A stretch of DNA of 64,000 nucleotides. Source: Formicarius rufipectus (Eukaryota > Chordata > Aves > Passeriformes > Formicariidae). This document shows positions 46,601 to 58,560 of this stretch, piece by piece (position 1 is the stretch's first letter; each line of letters begins with the position of its first letter). The notes beneath the pieces are model-generated. The model saw only the letters and a list, made by a program, of their open reading frames with translations. It had not been told where the DNA came from and searched no databases. A program made the position numbers and the translations under genes. The stretch covers positions 248,001-312,000 of the forward strand of contig VXAU01002293.1 of NCBI GenBank assembly GCA_013399695.1, written 5' to 3'.

Positions 46601-49600
46601 GAGAAAGTTTGATGAAGTGTAACTACGTGTGGTCAGTAGTATAAAGTCTAATTTTTCCTGTCTAAGCAAAAGGCAATCTTCAAATTCTTTTTCAGCTATA
46701 ATACCAATCATTACAGTGGCTATTGCAAGCACCAACACAGTCTCCAAGACCTAGCTATCTGTGTTAGTTTCTTTCCTGAAAAGGCATTGTGCATGCATTT
46801 AGAACTTAGAACAAACACACAAGCGATCACAACTGGTATGATACCCATAGAGGAACATGGATTGAGATCTAACTACACAGTACCGGAACCACTCATAAAG
46901 TACAGGAAAACTAGAGCATTATAGAGTGTATGAAGAAGCCTATTAAGTATTACTTGGGTTTGCACAGAAATACATGCACAGGGCAGGTAGCAAGGGACAA
47001 AATAGTTAAGGGGCAGACCAAAAGAAAAAAATAGCCAGAATTGTGGGTTGAGATCTGGTTTACAGTAGAAGGTTTGCACTGACAGAACTTCCTAGGGGTG
47101 ATGGTGATGGATATCCTGATGAATAGGTAGGTACAGGCCATATTTGTTCAACAATTCAAATAAAGCTATGCAAGAAAAATCATACTATTCTGACAAAACT
47201 GCATCTGTAGTTTAGCTTTCATTTCAATAATTAAAGAAAAGATAGTGCCTTTAATTGTTGTTCTAATCAAGCCTCTAGTTTAGATCTTGTCTAACTGTCA
47301 TTTAGTAGAATAGATCCCTAGAGGCCCTTCTGCTATTGGTTTTGTTCATATCTTAGGAGACTTTTTTTCAAGTAATAAGAAAGATTTAAAGTGAATGTCT
47401 CTTAAAGGATAATAAATACCTGGAGAGGAACGAGGAAATACATTAAAGTTGAATCACTGTTGTGTCACACCAATTTTCCCCTTTTACTCCTGAGATTCTA
47501 CTGAAATCAATGAAGTTACAGTTACTTAAAGCTGTAGGATTATATGAGTGAACCATGTAGATTTTGTTGCAATAAATGACTAGAACTTGCTGGCAGACTT
47601 GCTTGGAATCAAATATGTCTCCTTAAATTTCACACTATTTTCACAATCTTGTAGCAGCAAAGCAAAACAAGAAGTTCACTGTGCAGTCAGAACAAAATCT
47701 TTTTTCTCTAGTCTAAGTATTTAGCCAATACAGTATCACAGAAACATTGATTTCTGTTCCCAGCCTAAGAATCCTCCTGTTAGTTTCATACAGAACCAAA
47801 GACCCAACACAATCTCTTCTTTTATGGCTAAGAAAATTCTGAGAGAATCGTTATCCCTGGGAAAGATTTCTCTGATGGACGAGGAAGGACTGTTCATTAG
47901 TGTCATGAATGATGCTGCCTCTTTTTTATGCAACTTGCATTCACTGATGCTGGCACTGTCAGAGTATCCAACTGTGTGCACAATTCAGTTCATCGAACAA
48001 GGCAGAATCCTTTCCAGATACACTCAACATGCGGTATTATGGTTGGGAAATTCATTCCACAGAAGAGAAACATGAATTATTTCAATTCTCAAAAAAAAAC
48101 AAAAAGCCCCAAACAAACAAAAAACAAAAGGCACAGCCTATGCCTTCTTTTTCCATACTATTAGAGAGATTATCAGGAAAAAATAAACACAGCAGTTGCC
48201 CAAGGTCCCATATAAACAAAATAAGGGCTGCAGGCCACTCCATACACAGTGCTGAGACATTGCTCTTATTTACGTGTAAAATTTAAAGTAACACATTTTT
48301 CAATGAATTTTTTAAAAGTTATTCGGTGCTGACAGAGAAATTCTGCAGAATTTTAAGCACAATAATCAGCCCCAAATGTTCACGGTTTTAAGTATGCTCT
48401 GTTTTCAGCTCCTCCAGCTCAGCCATTTCCTTTCAGTGTATTTAGTGTGGCAGTGACACGTCAATTTGTCTGCAGGGAATGGTTGCCTCTCACTGATGCT
48501 GAACGTAGGTAGAGGCCAGTCCCACGCTCTTGAGTCACCTGCAGAGCTCAAGGTGCATGAACAAATTACATCTGGTCCCTAAGCATCAAGGAGCAGATCC
48601 AAAAAAACGAGCTACAACACGTGTCTCTGTATGTGCCTTGGTGCTTGCCATATGAGAGAGCCTGGAGGTAACTGCAGGGAAGCAGATACATCTACTCTCA
48701 GAAGCAGAGAGCCCTGCAGAGATAATAGCTTGCATCCCAGGAGCTGGGTAGGTGCTTTACATCAGTAATGCTGGCAACAAGGCAAAAAGCCCAGTCTACT
48801 CCCTAGGGCCGAGGTGGAACCCTCCCAGCATAATGCCCAGCTCCCATTCAGCCAGGAATCTGCTATTCATGACAGGCAAGGTTTGGGGATGTGCTTGTTC
48901 CTGTACCCCCTTCACCCTCACCTCCTCCAGCAGACAAGGGAAATGCACAGCTTTTCGAGATAGATGCATTTGGCCCTGATCCACAGAGCTCCATGCTTGC
49001 ACTTTAAAAGCATCAGACTGAGCAAGGAACTGTCATAGTCGGTCTCTAGGAAAACCCTGAGGATGTGGGATAGGAGTAGAATTAAAATTCCCATCCTCTC
49101 CAGAGCTTTGGTATTTTACTCTATTTTCTCACTTTGGAAGCCTCTTTCTGAAAGATGTCTCTTTTAGAGACATTTTCTCTTTCCTGCAGAACTGAGCAGT
49201 GTCACAGAGGGTGCTCAGAAAAAGAACCTATGTCACTGAAATCCTCCACCTTTTGCAACAATTGAATAGTGCCACCCAAAGTATTTTGTCCCCTTTTATG
49301 CCTGATGAGATTTGCTTCTCCCTGTGGAGATCTGTCAGTCACTCTGTAGAGAAGGCATTTGAGGTGGAAAAACCACCTTTCCCTTCTGCTTTATAGGAAA
49401 TATATATATATACTTGTTGGATAAAATAGACAAAACATGATAAGAAAGAAAAAACCTCTGGCCTAATGGCCAAAGAAGGACCAGATTTGGAAAAGCACAG
49501 CAGGAGGATTCAAAGTGTCCTTGTGAGACTGAGCCTTGCCACAAGATAAGTGGAAGAACACACTGTTCATGGTTTCTAATCTGATTTAAATGTCAGATAA

Positions 49601-50260
49601 GTGCCCCTATATACAGCCCAGTCAAAGCAGAAGCACTAGCCAGGCATGTTCCAAAATGCCATTAGATGCCTTGGGAACTTTAATAGCAAAGACTGAAGGC
49701 CTTGCACAGTCTCAGTGCCCATAAGACCAGATGGGATCTGAATATGGTTTTCAGGGAACTTAACACTCAAGTCCCTAATTTCCTTTGAGTTACATTTATC
49801 ATGATTAATTTTCCCCCTTTTGTCAGATGTGAGATGGTGCTACACCGGGGACGCAGAGCTTACAAGGATCCACATTCCCCAGCCTTTTCTCTGAGGGAAT
49901 CCTACTGAAATGAGGAGAAATCTCTGATAAACCATTCAATAAGGACTTCTTTGTGTCCTTTGAGACAACGACCAATTTTAAAAACAAACAAACAAAAAAT
50001 CCAGAGGACAGAAGAGACCAAGGAGTGGACTGGAATGTGGAACATTCATTTTCCCATTATCAGCCATCAAAGTAAAGGGAAGTAAGTGAATAAATTTTGT
50101 GCCTGAAATGCTTGTATGGAAACCTTTCCAAGCTAGATATAAAATACAATTATTTATTACTTCAGGAAATACTCTAACACCAAGCAGTGACCCCAGATTG
50201 GTGTCAATGCTTACCCAACAGGATTACCATTGAGAAAGCTTTATGGTTACCACATAAAGT
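43614..50260. other. Unique-looking non-coding DNA
   Basis: Contains a T17 run followed by CCCCCA at 43865 and T-rich runs near 44522. A weak palindromic-repeat-like block lies at about 47485-47525 (ctactgaaatcaatgaag), and a short TA repeat near 49401. Frames are at most about 90 codons without domains. Confidence 0.5.
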
Positions 50261-50480
50261 TTAATCAGTGCATTAAAAATAAATTAAAGATTTGCTAATT
50301 GTAATGTAATTAGCTTAATTTAATTACATCGCTCAGTGACTGAGAATTTTATTGTTATTGTGAGATCTTTTCTCATTTGGGGCCTGAAGTGAAGTGGCAC
50401 AGTATTGACAACCATTTCTTCCTTTAATATTCAGCTTCAGGAATGGGCTGAAATTTTAACCTGAATCTTGCAATTTATCA
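50261..50480. promoter_or_regulatory. AT-rich homeodomain-site cluster, candidate enhancer
   Basis: Within about 70 bases (50261-50330) there are at least eight TAAT/ATTA cores, including GTAATTAG and TTAATTAC. An 8-bp inverted pair TGTAATTA (50305-50312) and TAATTACA (50321-50328) lies inside, spaced like a dimeric homeodomain target. The following 150 bases are free of recognisable repeats. Clusters like this are typical of conserved developmental enhancers, but AT-rich DNA yields TAAT by chance. Confidence 0.3.
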
Positions 50481-53470
50481 CAATCAGCATCATCACAAAT
50501 TATAGAAAGCATCCAGTAACATGATAACTTCTAAATGAAGTGTCTGTAACCAGGGCAGTAGCAGCCTCAGCTGTTAATTTGCCATATTTCATAGCAAGCC
50601 TGACACCCTGTCCAATTTGGTTGTAAGCTTTATCACAAAGACAGCTATGAGAGCTGCCTCTGACTCTGAGCAGGATGGAAGAGATGGACAGAAATTCAGC
50701 AGCAGCAGCTTGGCTTTTCAGGTTCCCTGCTTTTGTATATAATCTGGATGCAAAATAAACAGCACAGTGTCCTGATGATGTTTGTTTTCTCTATTAAAAT
50801 CCCTCCATTCTTTTTTCCCTTTCCCACTTCCTCATTAAGACAAACACATTTTTTTTCTTTAAGACTCCTTACGGATGATAATCTGATGGTTAACTTAATT
50901 TATTAGCAGTTACAGGAGTTAAAAGAAATAGGAGGAATAACAGTACTCGGGGAGCATCATTACCTATCTTATAAAGGCTCTCAATTTCAATCCAAAGCAT
51001 GCAATGCTCTCAAAATGACCCGCAAGTTTTTCCTTTTGGGCAGAAGTTGTGCAGTAGAGTAAAAACGGCCATGAATATCCCTTCAGGAAATTGGTCTCTC
51101 CTCTCCTTTTATCTTCCAGATGCTCTGAGGCCCTCAATCAATTTGCATTGATTTAAGCAACATCATTCAATACACATTATCAATCAAATCTGGGGGGAAT
51201 TGAGTGAAGAGGAGGTCTTCCTTCTTGTTTCTGAGATGCCAAGCACAACAGTACAAAATGCTACAAAACCCAAAAAGTTAATTTTAATACTCCAACAGGT
51301 ATTAAAAGATGCCTGGACTTACAAAATGCAAGAAACCACACTTTAAAATCAGGCTAACTTGGAACACAGAGCAAATGTTAGCTTTGGTGAATTTTGTTGA
51401 TAGTACCTGGATCAAAGAACATTTTTAAGACCCTGGTCTGAGTGCACACAGCACCAACGACTTTGCACAAAATCAGAGTACAACCAATATCAGTCTGACA
51501 CTCTTGAGTTTTTCTGCATAATGAAAATAATTCTCTCCTTCAGGCAGGAGGTATTCTCTCTTCTACACTTGCTCCATCAGGTGAGCCCAAATACCTGCTC
51601 TTCTCATCCTGTTGATGGCTGCCCAGCTGCTGCTGTTGGGCTGTGGACTCCATCAGAAGACTTAGGAGACAAGCTCTGCAGAGCTCACCTCTCCAGCCTC
51701 TAAGTGATTTTGCAGATCTGTCCCTTATTACATGACCAACCAAGAGAGAATTAGTAGAAAATTAGCTGAGAGCATTCCAGTCTTTACAGCTGACCCTCCA
51801 GAGGGGCAACAAAGCCTCTCATGCCATCAGGGAGTCAAGGATAAACAGAGAGCTTGTGGTAGCTGCTGTTAATAGGAGGTATTTGAGAATGTGGAGTATC
51901 CAAGTACATGGAGACTAAATGAGACAGAAGAATGAGAGCACAGAGAAGAAAGAAATAAGGTAGAAACCATGTCAAGAAAAGCCACAACTGTAGAAATGGC
52001 AGAAAGAAGATGAAAATTTAGACACATTTTCAAGTTTGAAGGAGCTTATTCAAACCAAGTGACCATATGTCAGTCTCCTGAGGTTTTGCCTTTCGTGTTG
52101 AACTCCTAGCCCACTGATTCTGTGGGATGCAGTCCTCAGCACACAGCTACCACTGTGAATGAGTCATTTGGTACAGTTCCTGTGGCAGGAATCCCAAATG
52201 TGTCAGGCCTGAACTAAAAAGCAAGATGGAGAATGAATACACCTGAAGGCACATTTGGCACTTTAATTCTGAGCAGATATCACTTCTAATTATAGCTAGC
52301 CTTATGCCAGCTTACTACCGTTCAAGCGCTTGTGGGTTCGCGCATTGAGTGCCAGATTTAATCCATTCAAGGTAAAGTGCAAGAGAACCAATTGCATTTT
52401 GCATGCCTTCTACCTGAATGATTTGCTTTGTTGTTCCCAATTTGCAGTTTGACTGGAAGATTTGCACCCCTCTGGTTAGTTCTGGTTGGCTTCTCTGCAG
52501 CCACAGGGGCATATTTTTCAGCTGAATGAAGCCCAGCTGGCAGGCTCAATTTGTCCCACCAATGAGTCATATCTTTCTCTAATTCCACCTGCACGAGAGA
52601 ATTGCAGCTTCCTCTAATAATTCCTCGAGATTGAAATTCTTCCTGCAAAAAGAAGGTTTGAGCCCACCCCAGCACAGGGAGCAGTAACCCTGCTTGCCTG
52701 GAAGTCAGTGGCAAAGCTAAAGAGACAGCTACTAGTGAACATTACTCAAACAGTGAGCTTAGTTAAGGGAAGCCTTTCCCAGTCTGATTCTCTAGCAGAT
52801 TTTGATCTTATATGGTGCCTAGTGCTTCACAAAAGCCGGTGCTCAGCACTCCACGTGGACATATTGTTTTCCGGTATGATTTAGGGCTTGGAGTGGAGGG
52901 AAGGTTTAATACAATCATGCATCAGTTTTCTTTCCAAACAGCAGTGTGAAACACCGAACAGAAGGAGAATTGCCTCTTCAACCCCTAAATCCACTTAAGC
53001 TTGGATTATGAGCCATATTCACCCAATTTTTGCTGAGAGCTTAAGGCAGCACCATGCTGCTCTTGGTCTGTGGGATTCTGGGAAGCTGAGGCAGGATTTG
53101 GGAGGCTCCAAACTTCCAAAAGTAAAACAGCCACATTCTTCAATGTGCAGGGCTCAAATAGCACAGGTCTGAGTTCAGTTACACTCTAGGTCTGTGTATG
53201 GAAATGGATGAAGTACACACAGAGCAGGTAGAAAGAGGTTCTTTTAATAACTTAGTAGTTTTCAGAGCATGTGCTTTTTAGCAGCTCTGCCACATTGTGT
53301 TGACAAAGAAATAAAAGGGAACACTTCCCCCCACACAAATCTCTATTAATCCAAATATGGATCTTGTTACAGTACAGAGAACAAGTAGCACTGATGCTGT
53401 CAAACAGAGCCTTCTGGGATGATTTCAGAAGGTCTATTTTCCACCCTCTCGCCTCTTCCTAATAATACAT
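50481..53470. other. Low-repeat non-coding DNA
   Basis: 51130-51195 carries Pbx/Hox-like ATCAATCAAATC and TGATTTA. 52310-52720 is repeat-free with an octamer-like TTTTGCATGC near 52396. No exon recognised: the 115-codon minus frame at 52367-52714 matches nothing I know. Confidence 0.45.
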
Positions 53471-53589
53471 AGAGAGAGAGAAACAGAGGAAGGAGAGAAA
53501 AGGAAAATAAAGATGAGAAGAGAGGAAGGGAAGAGAGGGAATAGGAAAGGAGGGGAGGAAAAGAGTAAGAAAAAGAAGAAAAAGAAAAA
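53471..53589 (+). repeat. Polypurine tract, 119 nt
   Basis: Nearly all A and G on the plus strand with only about five pyrimidines (for example gagagaaacagaggaaggag). Polypurine-polypyrimidine tracts of this length can form triplex (H-) DNA. Minus-strand frames across it (Phe/Ser/Leu-rich) are artefacts. Confidence 0.9.
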
Positions 53590-53947
53590 TATCATGACTC
53601 CTGGCAGACTGTGTGAAACCTTCACACACATCACCTTCTCCAAGCACTGTCCTTCCCATACCCATCCCTGATGAGCTGGTTCAGTTGTGCAAAATAGTTC
53701 CTAATTACCTCTCTCCTGGTTTCTTTCTTTCCCCCCTGAGGATGGCCTTTCCAAGAACTAACTGCACATGCACACACCTGGCACTGTGAGATAGGGAGCC
53801 TCACCATGGATACCAGCCCCCCATTCACAGTCCAACCCATGCTCCTGGGATTTGAGCAACTATCTCCAGGATGCTGTAAACTCCAAATGTGCCTTACCTA
53901 CTGCCTGGAGACACCGTGTGCAAATGCTGCTTATACCTGTTATTCTG

Positions 53948-53961
53948 CACTCACTCACTCA

Positions 53962-54014
<53 letters not shown>

Positions 54015-54027
54015 ACACACACACACA
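53948..54027. repeat. Compound (CACT)n(CA)n microsatellite
   Basis: A short CACT tetranucleotide run passes into a long CA run interrupted by a single T at 54010. Open frames across it are repeat artefacts. Confidence 0.97.
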
Positions 54028-54871
54028 AAAGCACTGGCTATGCAGATCAAGCTTTGAGAAATAAAATAAAGCAAAATGTTAATCTTCCCTTTAATATCCT
54101 ACTCCATGCCAGATAAGAGCAGCTGTGTTCACACAATGTGTCCAACTGGACATGATAAATAGCCTGGGAGAAAACAAAAATACACACACACAAATATATA
54201 TGTGCATACACACATGCTGCAAAGAATTTAAAATATGTTTGTTCACAGAAGTGGTGGCCTCCAGCTTACAGCTTCCTCGATTAAGAAAAGGGTGGATTAG
54301 AAATAAAAATTGCTTGCCAGCGTTGGAATCATACACAAAATCCTAGAGTAAATATCTGCAAGGGTAGCCCAAAGGGTTAACCTTACCAATGCACAAATAC
54401 TGGCTCTCCTCCTGTTACAGTGTAAATGCTGATTGGAAGGAAGAGATCATTCTAGGTCAGTATGTCCTTTACACTGTGAATAGCTTGATAGGGGCTAATA
54501 AACTCCCCTGCCTATGGCACCAATAATTTATTATGTGTTCCTAGGCATTGCGTTCATTTTTTTATTTATACATGTTATAGTTGGTTGGTTTGCTTTTAAA
54601 GAGGTTAAGCAGGACAATCTGGGTCAGGAAACAAGCTTCAGCCCAAGGACGCTGAAGGCTCTACTCCCCTAGTCGTAACCTGTGGTGGAGAATAGCATCC
54701 TGGTTGTTGGTCCCTGCACTCCTGACGGGACTTTGTGTGGCAGCTGGGAATCGCCAAGAGTGAACTGCGGGTCAGCACAGCACAGGGATCCGATGGGTGA
54801 TGCATGGACACCCTCTCATGCTGCAAAACAATCTCAGTTGATGTATGGCGGATTCCATGAATCAAGATAAT
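54028..54871. other. Non-coding DNA
   Basis: Short CA/TA-rich patch near 54180-54215. No gene recognised. Confidence 0.55.
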
Positions 54872-55260
54872 TATAAAACTAACAGATTTCAGGAGTGGTC
54901 GCTCCTCCTGCAGCCCGCTGCTAAGGGAGCCATGGACCAGAGCAGCCTGTCTCGCTCCTGCCTCCGACGTGCTGCATTTCACACTGATGAGGTAATTCCA
55001 CTGCAGATGAGGTAACCCTGCAAGTTGCCCACAAGCTAGAAGAGGTTACCATATGATCGCTCATGTAAACACGCAGCCCGGTCCCCCCGGAGGACGGCTG
55101 ACAGCTGCGCTGTGCCGACGCACCGCGGCACCGAGCTGGTGGGCAGCAGCGGCCCCAGGGAGCCCCTGGCCTGCGGGAGCTTTGCGCCTCCGTGAAAGCA
55201 GACAGTCGCCTGCCACGCGTGTACCACACCCCGCTCACAAACACGTTGGGCAATGCTTTC
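54872..55260 (+). promoter_or_regulatory. TATA box, ATG/splice-donor and small CpG cluster: candidate first exon
   Basis: TATAAAA lies at 54872-54878. About 54 bases on, an ATG in good context (gagccATGg) at 54932 opens a 20-codon frame (MDQSSLSRSCLRRAAFHTDE). That frame ends exactly at a GAG|GTAATT donor-like site (54991/54992). A second donor-like GAG|GTAACC lies 20 bases later. From 55057 to 55245 I count about 20 CpGs in about 190 bp, a small CpG cluster. Unspliced, the frame stops after 27 codons. The layout fits a first exon with promoter, but the peptide is not recognised and each signal alone is common. Confidence 0.25.
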
Positions 55261-58200
55261 CACCAGTCTGACAGTAGACTCTGCTTTTCCGACACCCCTG
55301 CAGCCAGGTTCGCTGTTCAGATGGCCATTCATCTTCCCGCAACAGGGTTTCTAAATGAATGTGCCTTCTCATGCCCTGGCGAGGTGGATCATCTCTTCGG
55401 CACCCTCTAGGGAATGACTTCCTCCTGCGACTGCAGCGTTAGACTCCGGTGAAACCCTTCCTTTCCTTGCCCAGAAGGTGCAGGGGTTGTGGGGGACAGG
55501 GATGCTACAGGGCACCAGTGTAGGGAGATGCCCGGGCAATCCCCACCTGTTTCTCGTGTGAGCGCTGGTGCTTTGCATGAGTGCACTCCGCGCAGGTGCT
55601 GTTCCTAGAAGGTCCCCTAATTTGCAAGCAGTACAAAAAGTGGCTTTTGTGATGAGGGAGCTCTGATGACTGCACCCCACTCCTGCATGTAAGTGTACTC
55701 ACCAGAGGATCTGCAGACCTCTGCTTGCCCAGCAGGCAAAAATCTTAAGCCAAAGTCCCTAGACCCAAACACCTGGTCTTTAGGGTCTGGAATTGTTGCC
55801 ATTTACAGTGCAGCATAGCCTAGGATCCCTACTAGCTCTGTTGTGCTGGGTATTCACAGTGCTGATCCCTACCTGGGTGTTGGGCAAAGCAGACCTATGT
55901 GATTGAATGTGTGAGAATCAGGAGGACTTCACAGAGAAAAGAGAGGAGGGCACAGGCTTGACAACTCCCCGAGGCCAGAGCTCATCTGCAGCCTGCTCAG
56001 TGCCAGGAATTCACAAAGCCTCCTTGTGACTAATAGGGTGTCTGGGATCAAATCATACCCCACATCATCCACAGAACCTGTGCCTGCATTCTACTTAATC
56101 TGCCTGGATCCTACTTAACCATGAAAACAGTGTTTGAGAAGTTTGGTTTAACAAACTTCCTCTCTCCAGTGGCAGTCACTGATATGGAAATCTGTTCTGG
56201 GCAGAACTCGACCTGAACTGCATGTGACATGTGACCCAGGAGGACCTCGAGGGCTAGCATGTCATTAGATGCAGGAAAGCAGCTAGGGTGACCAACTCCT
56301 GCTCTGCTACCAGGCTACAAAGCTCAGGTCCCCTGGTCTGGCTAGTCTGGAGGAGGTCTAACCAAGCATCCCTGGTAGGGCATGCCTGTGCCAAGCACCC
56401 AAAGGAAGCTATTCCGCCCAGCCCTGAGGATATCAAGATCAAAGAGCTATTGGCAAAAGGAAAAGGCTTTCCATCATCCCCTGGTGAGTTTATTTGGCCA
56501 AAAATGGGAATTAATTTGGCCAAAAATGGGAATTACCATGAGCAAACCCTGGAGGATCTCGTGTGTCTCCTTCCCCCACCTCTCAGAGCAGCTGCTTAGA
56601 CATGGAATAGGTCAAAACAAATGACTGTTATAATTGGAGCATATGAAGGGGCACAAATCCATTACTGCTGGAACTGAGTTCACATCACTATGCAAGAACT
56701 GAGGTCAGGACTTTCCCCCTTAGCCTGAGCTCAAAAGACTGCCAAAGGGACAGACAGATGTCCTGAAGTCTGCCCAGAGAGGATTTAAAAAAGCAAGGGG
56801 AAAAGAGGGGCCACATCATGTTCCCATCACTCTCAGACTGGAGAGCCAGTGGTCTGTACACCAAAAAACCTGCATCAGAGCCCCGAGGAACTGTGCAGTG
56901 GCACATGTGTTGGACTCCAGACATTGCAGCTGGTTGTTTAAAAGATGTGGCTAATTTTGTAAGCTCTAGTGTTTGCTGTCATGCACAATGAGGTACAGTT
57001 ACTCATTACTCTGCCTCATTCTGTAGCTGGATCATCTGTGCAGACTGTTTTGTGGGGGAAAGCAAAATGCATCAGGTTTTACACTTCCTTCTCTCAGACT
57101 GGGTGCCGGTCACCATTCAGTGCAACACCAAGATTGTCAGAGTCACAACCTCCCTCGACCTCACAGGAGTCTGTGAGCAGCAGGTGGCAGGGGTCTAGGG
57201 CATGCCTTCCATGACAGACCCCAGTGTCTTGTCTGCATGCCACTCACACTTTTCAGATGTGCTCTGCTTCACTGGGCAGCAGATGACCATGTCAAGGCAA
57301 TCTGGGTGGTTTGAGCTCTACCAGATGTGTGTAAGCAGCCCAGGTGGGATTCACCTCTCAAACCCCTGCCCACAGTGTAAATGTTGTTATCCAAGATTGT
57401 CACTCTCCTTCATAGTTTGGGGGGACAAGCAGACATCCTGTGGGCACAGACCTCTGTGAGATCGTTATGGCCCCAGATGAATCACACTTCAAAGGTGCCA
57501 TTTCCTCTCTGATGACCATAAAGGATCTCTAAGGTCATTAGCTTGGACCTGTCCTGGAAAAAGCTATGTGTTCAGTCAGACCAGTCCCATGCTTTGAACC
57601 TGCTTGGCAGCCAAGCTGGCACCCTCAGCACCGCCCATGTGTCATGGGTCCTCGACCTCAGGGTGCAGACTCCAAACCTCTCCTACCCTGCCTCAGGTTG
57701 CAGCTTTCCCCCCAAAGGTCCTATTACAGGTGCCGTAATATAGACAGAGCATTAATTATGGCAGAAACTGATGGAGAACCAGCAGGAAAAGAGTTAAGAG
57801 AGCCCGGGCTTATTGCTATCCAGGAACCCAGGCTACCTCACCTCCCAGGATAGCCATCAGCCAGACCTTTCTCAAGTCTTTTTTGGCAGGCTGAGTTGTC
57901 AGAAAACCACCTGTTACTTGGGAGAGATTCAAATGCATAATGAATTAAAAAAGCATATTGTGTGTTACTATCTAACCCCCAGACAGATGTGTTATTTAAG
58001 TGTGGTTATGATCTGTGCTGTTAATTTTAAACAACATATGATCAAAGATCACGTCTGGCTTTGTGCTTTGCTTCCTTTCTGGTTCTGGCTTATGTGTCCA
58101 TGCCAGACAGTTGTGGTTTTTGTCATATGGCAGGAAAAGCTTATTTTACATGCTGCCTAAATTTATATTTTATTGCACATTAAAACAGCCCATCAGAATT

Positions 58201-58482
58201 AAGTTATCGCATTGTTTATAATGGTAAGTGAATCACAGCTGTGGGAAAGAAAGCACCATGCAGGGGAATTTTTTAGGAACACCTACTCCCTACACTCAGG
58301 ACTTTCAACCATTTTAAAGACAGCAGAAGACCAAAGAGCAGGCTGAAATAAAAACCCACATCACTGCTCCTGTGGGAAGGCTGGAGCCTGTTGGAAATGG
58401 CAGTTCTGCCAACCAATCAGTCCAAAACCACCAGCCAGGTCCTGGGCAGACAGGGGGACATGCTTAACAGATCACGAGATTT
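55261..58482. other. Non-coding DNA, moderately GC-rich
   Basis: Several frames of 80-100 codons on both strands, typical of GC-richer DNA; none carries a recognisable domain. One perfect 22-bp tandem duplication is listed separately. Confidence 0.5.
56492..56535. repeat. Perfect 22-bp tandem duplication
   Basis: Two identical 22-bp units (beginning atttggccaaaaatggg) lie head to tail at 56492-56513 and 56514-56535. Perfect identity suggests a recent replication-slippage or repair event. Confidence 0.95.
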
Positions 58483-58560
58483 AAAAACAAAACAAAACAA
58501 AACAAAACAAAACAAACAGACAAAACAAACAAACAAACAAAAAAAAACCCACAACAACCA
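58483..58560. repeat. (AAAAC)n/(AAAC)n A-rich microsatellite
   Basis: Starts with AAAAC units, passes into AAAC units and ends in an A run. Such tracts often evolve from a retroposon poly(A) tail, but no retroposon body is recognisable to the left. Confidence 0.95.
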
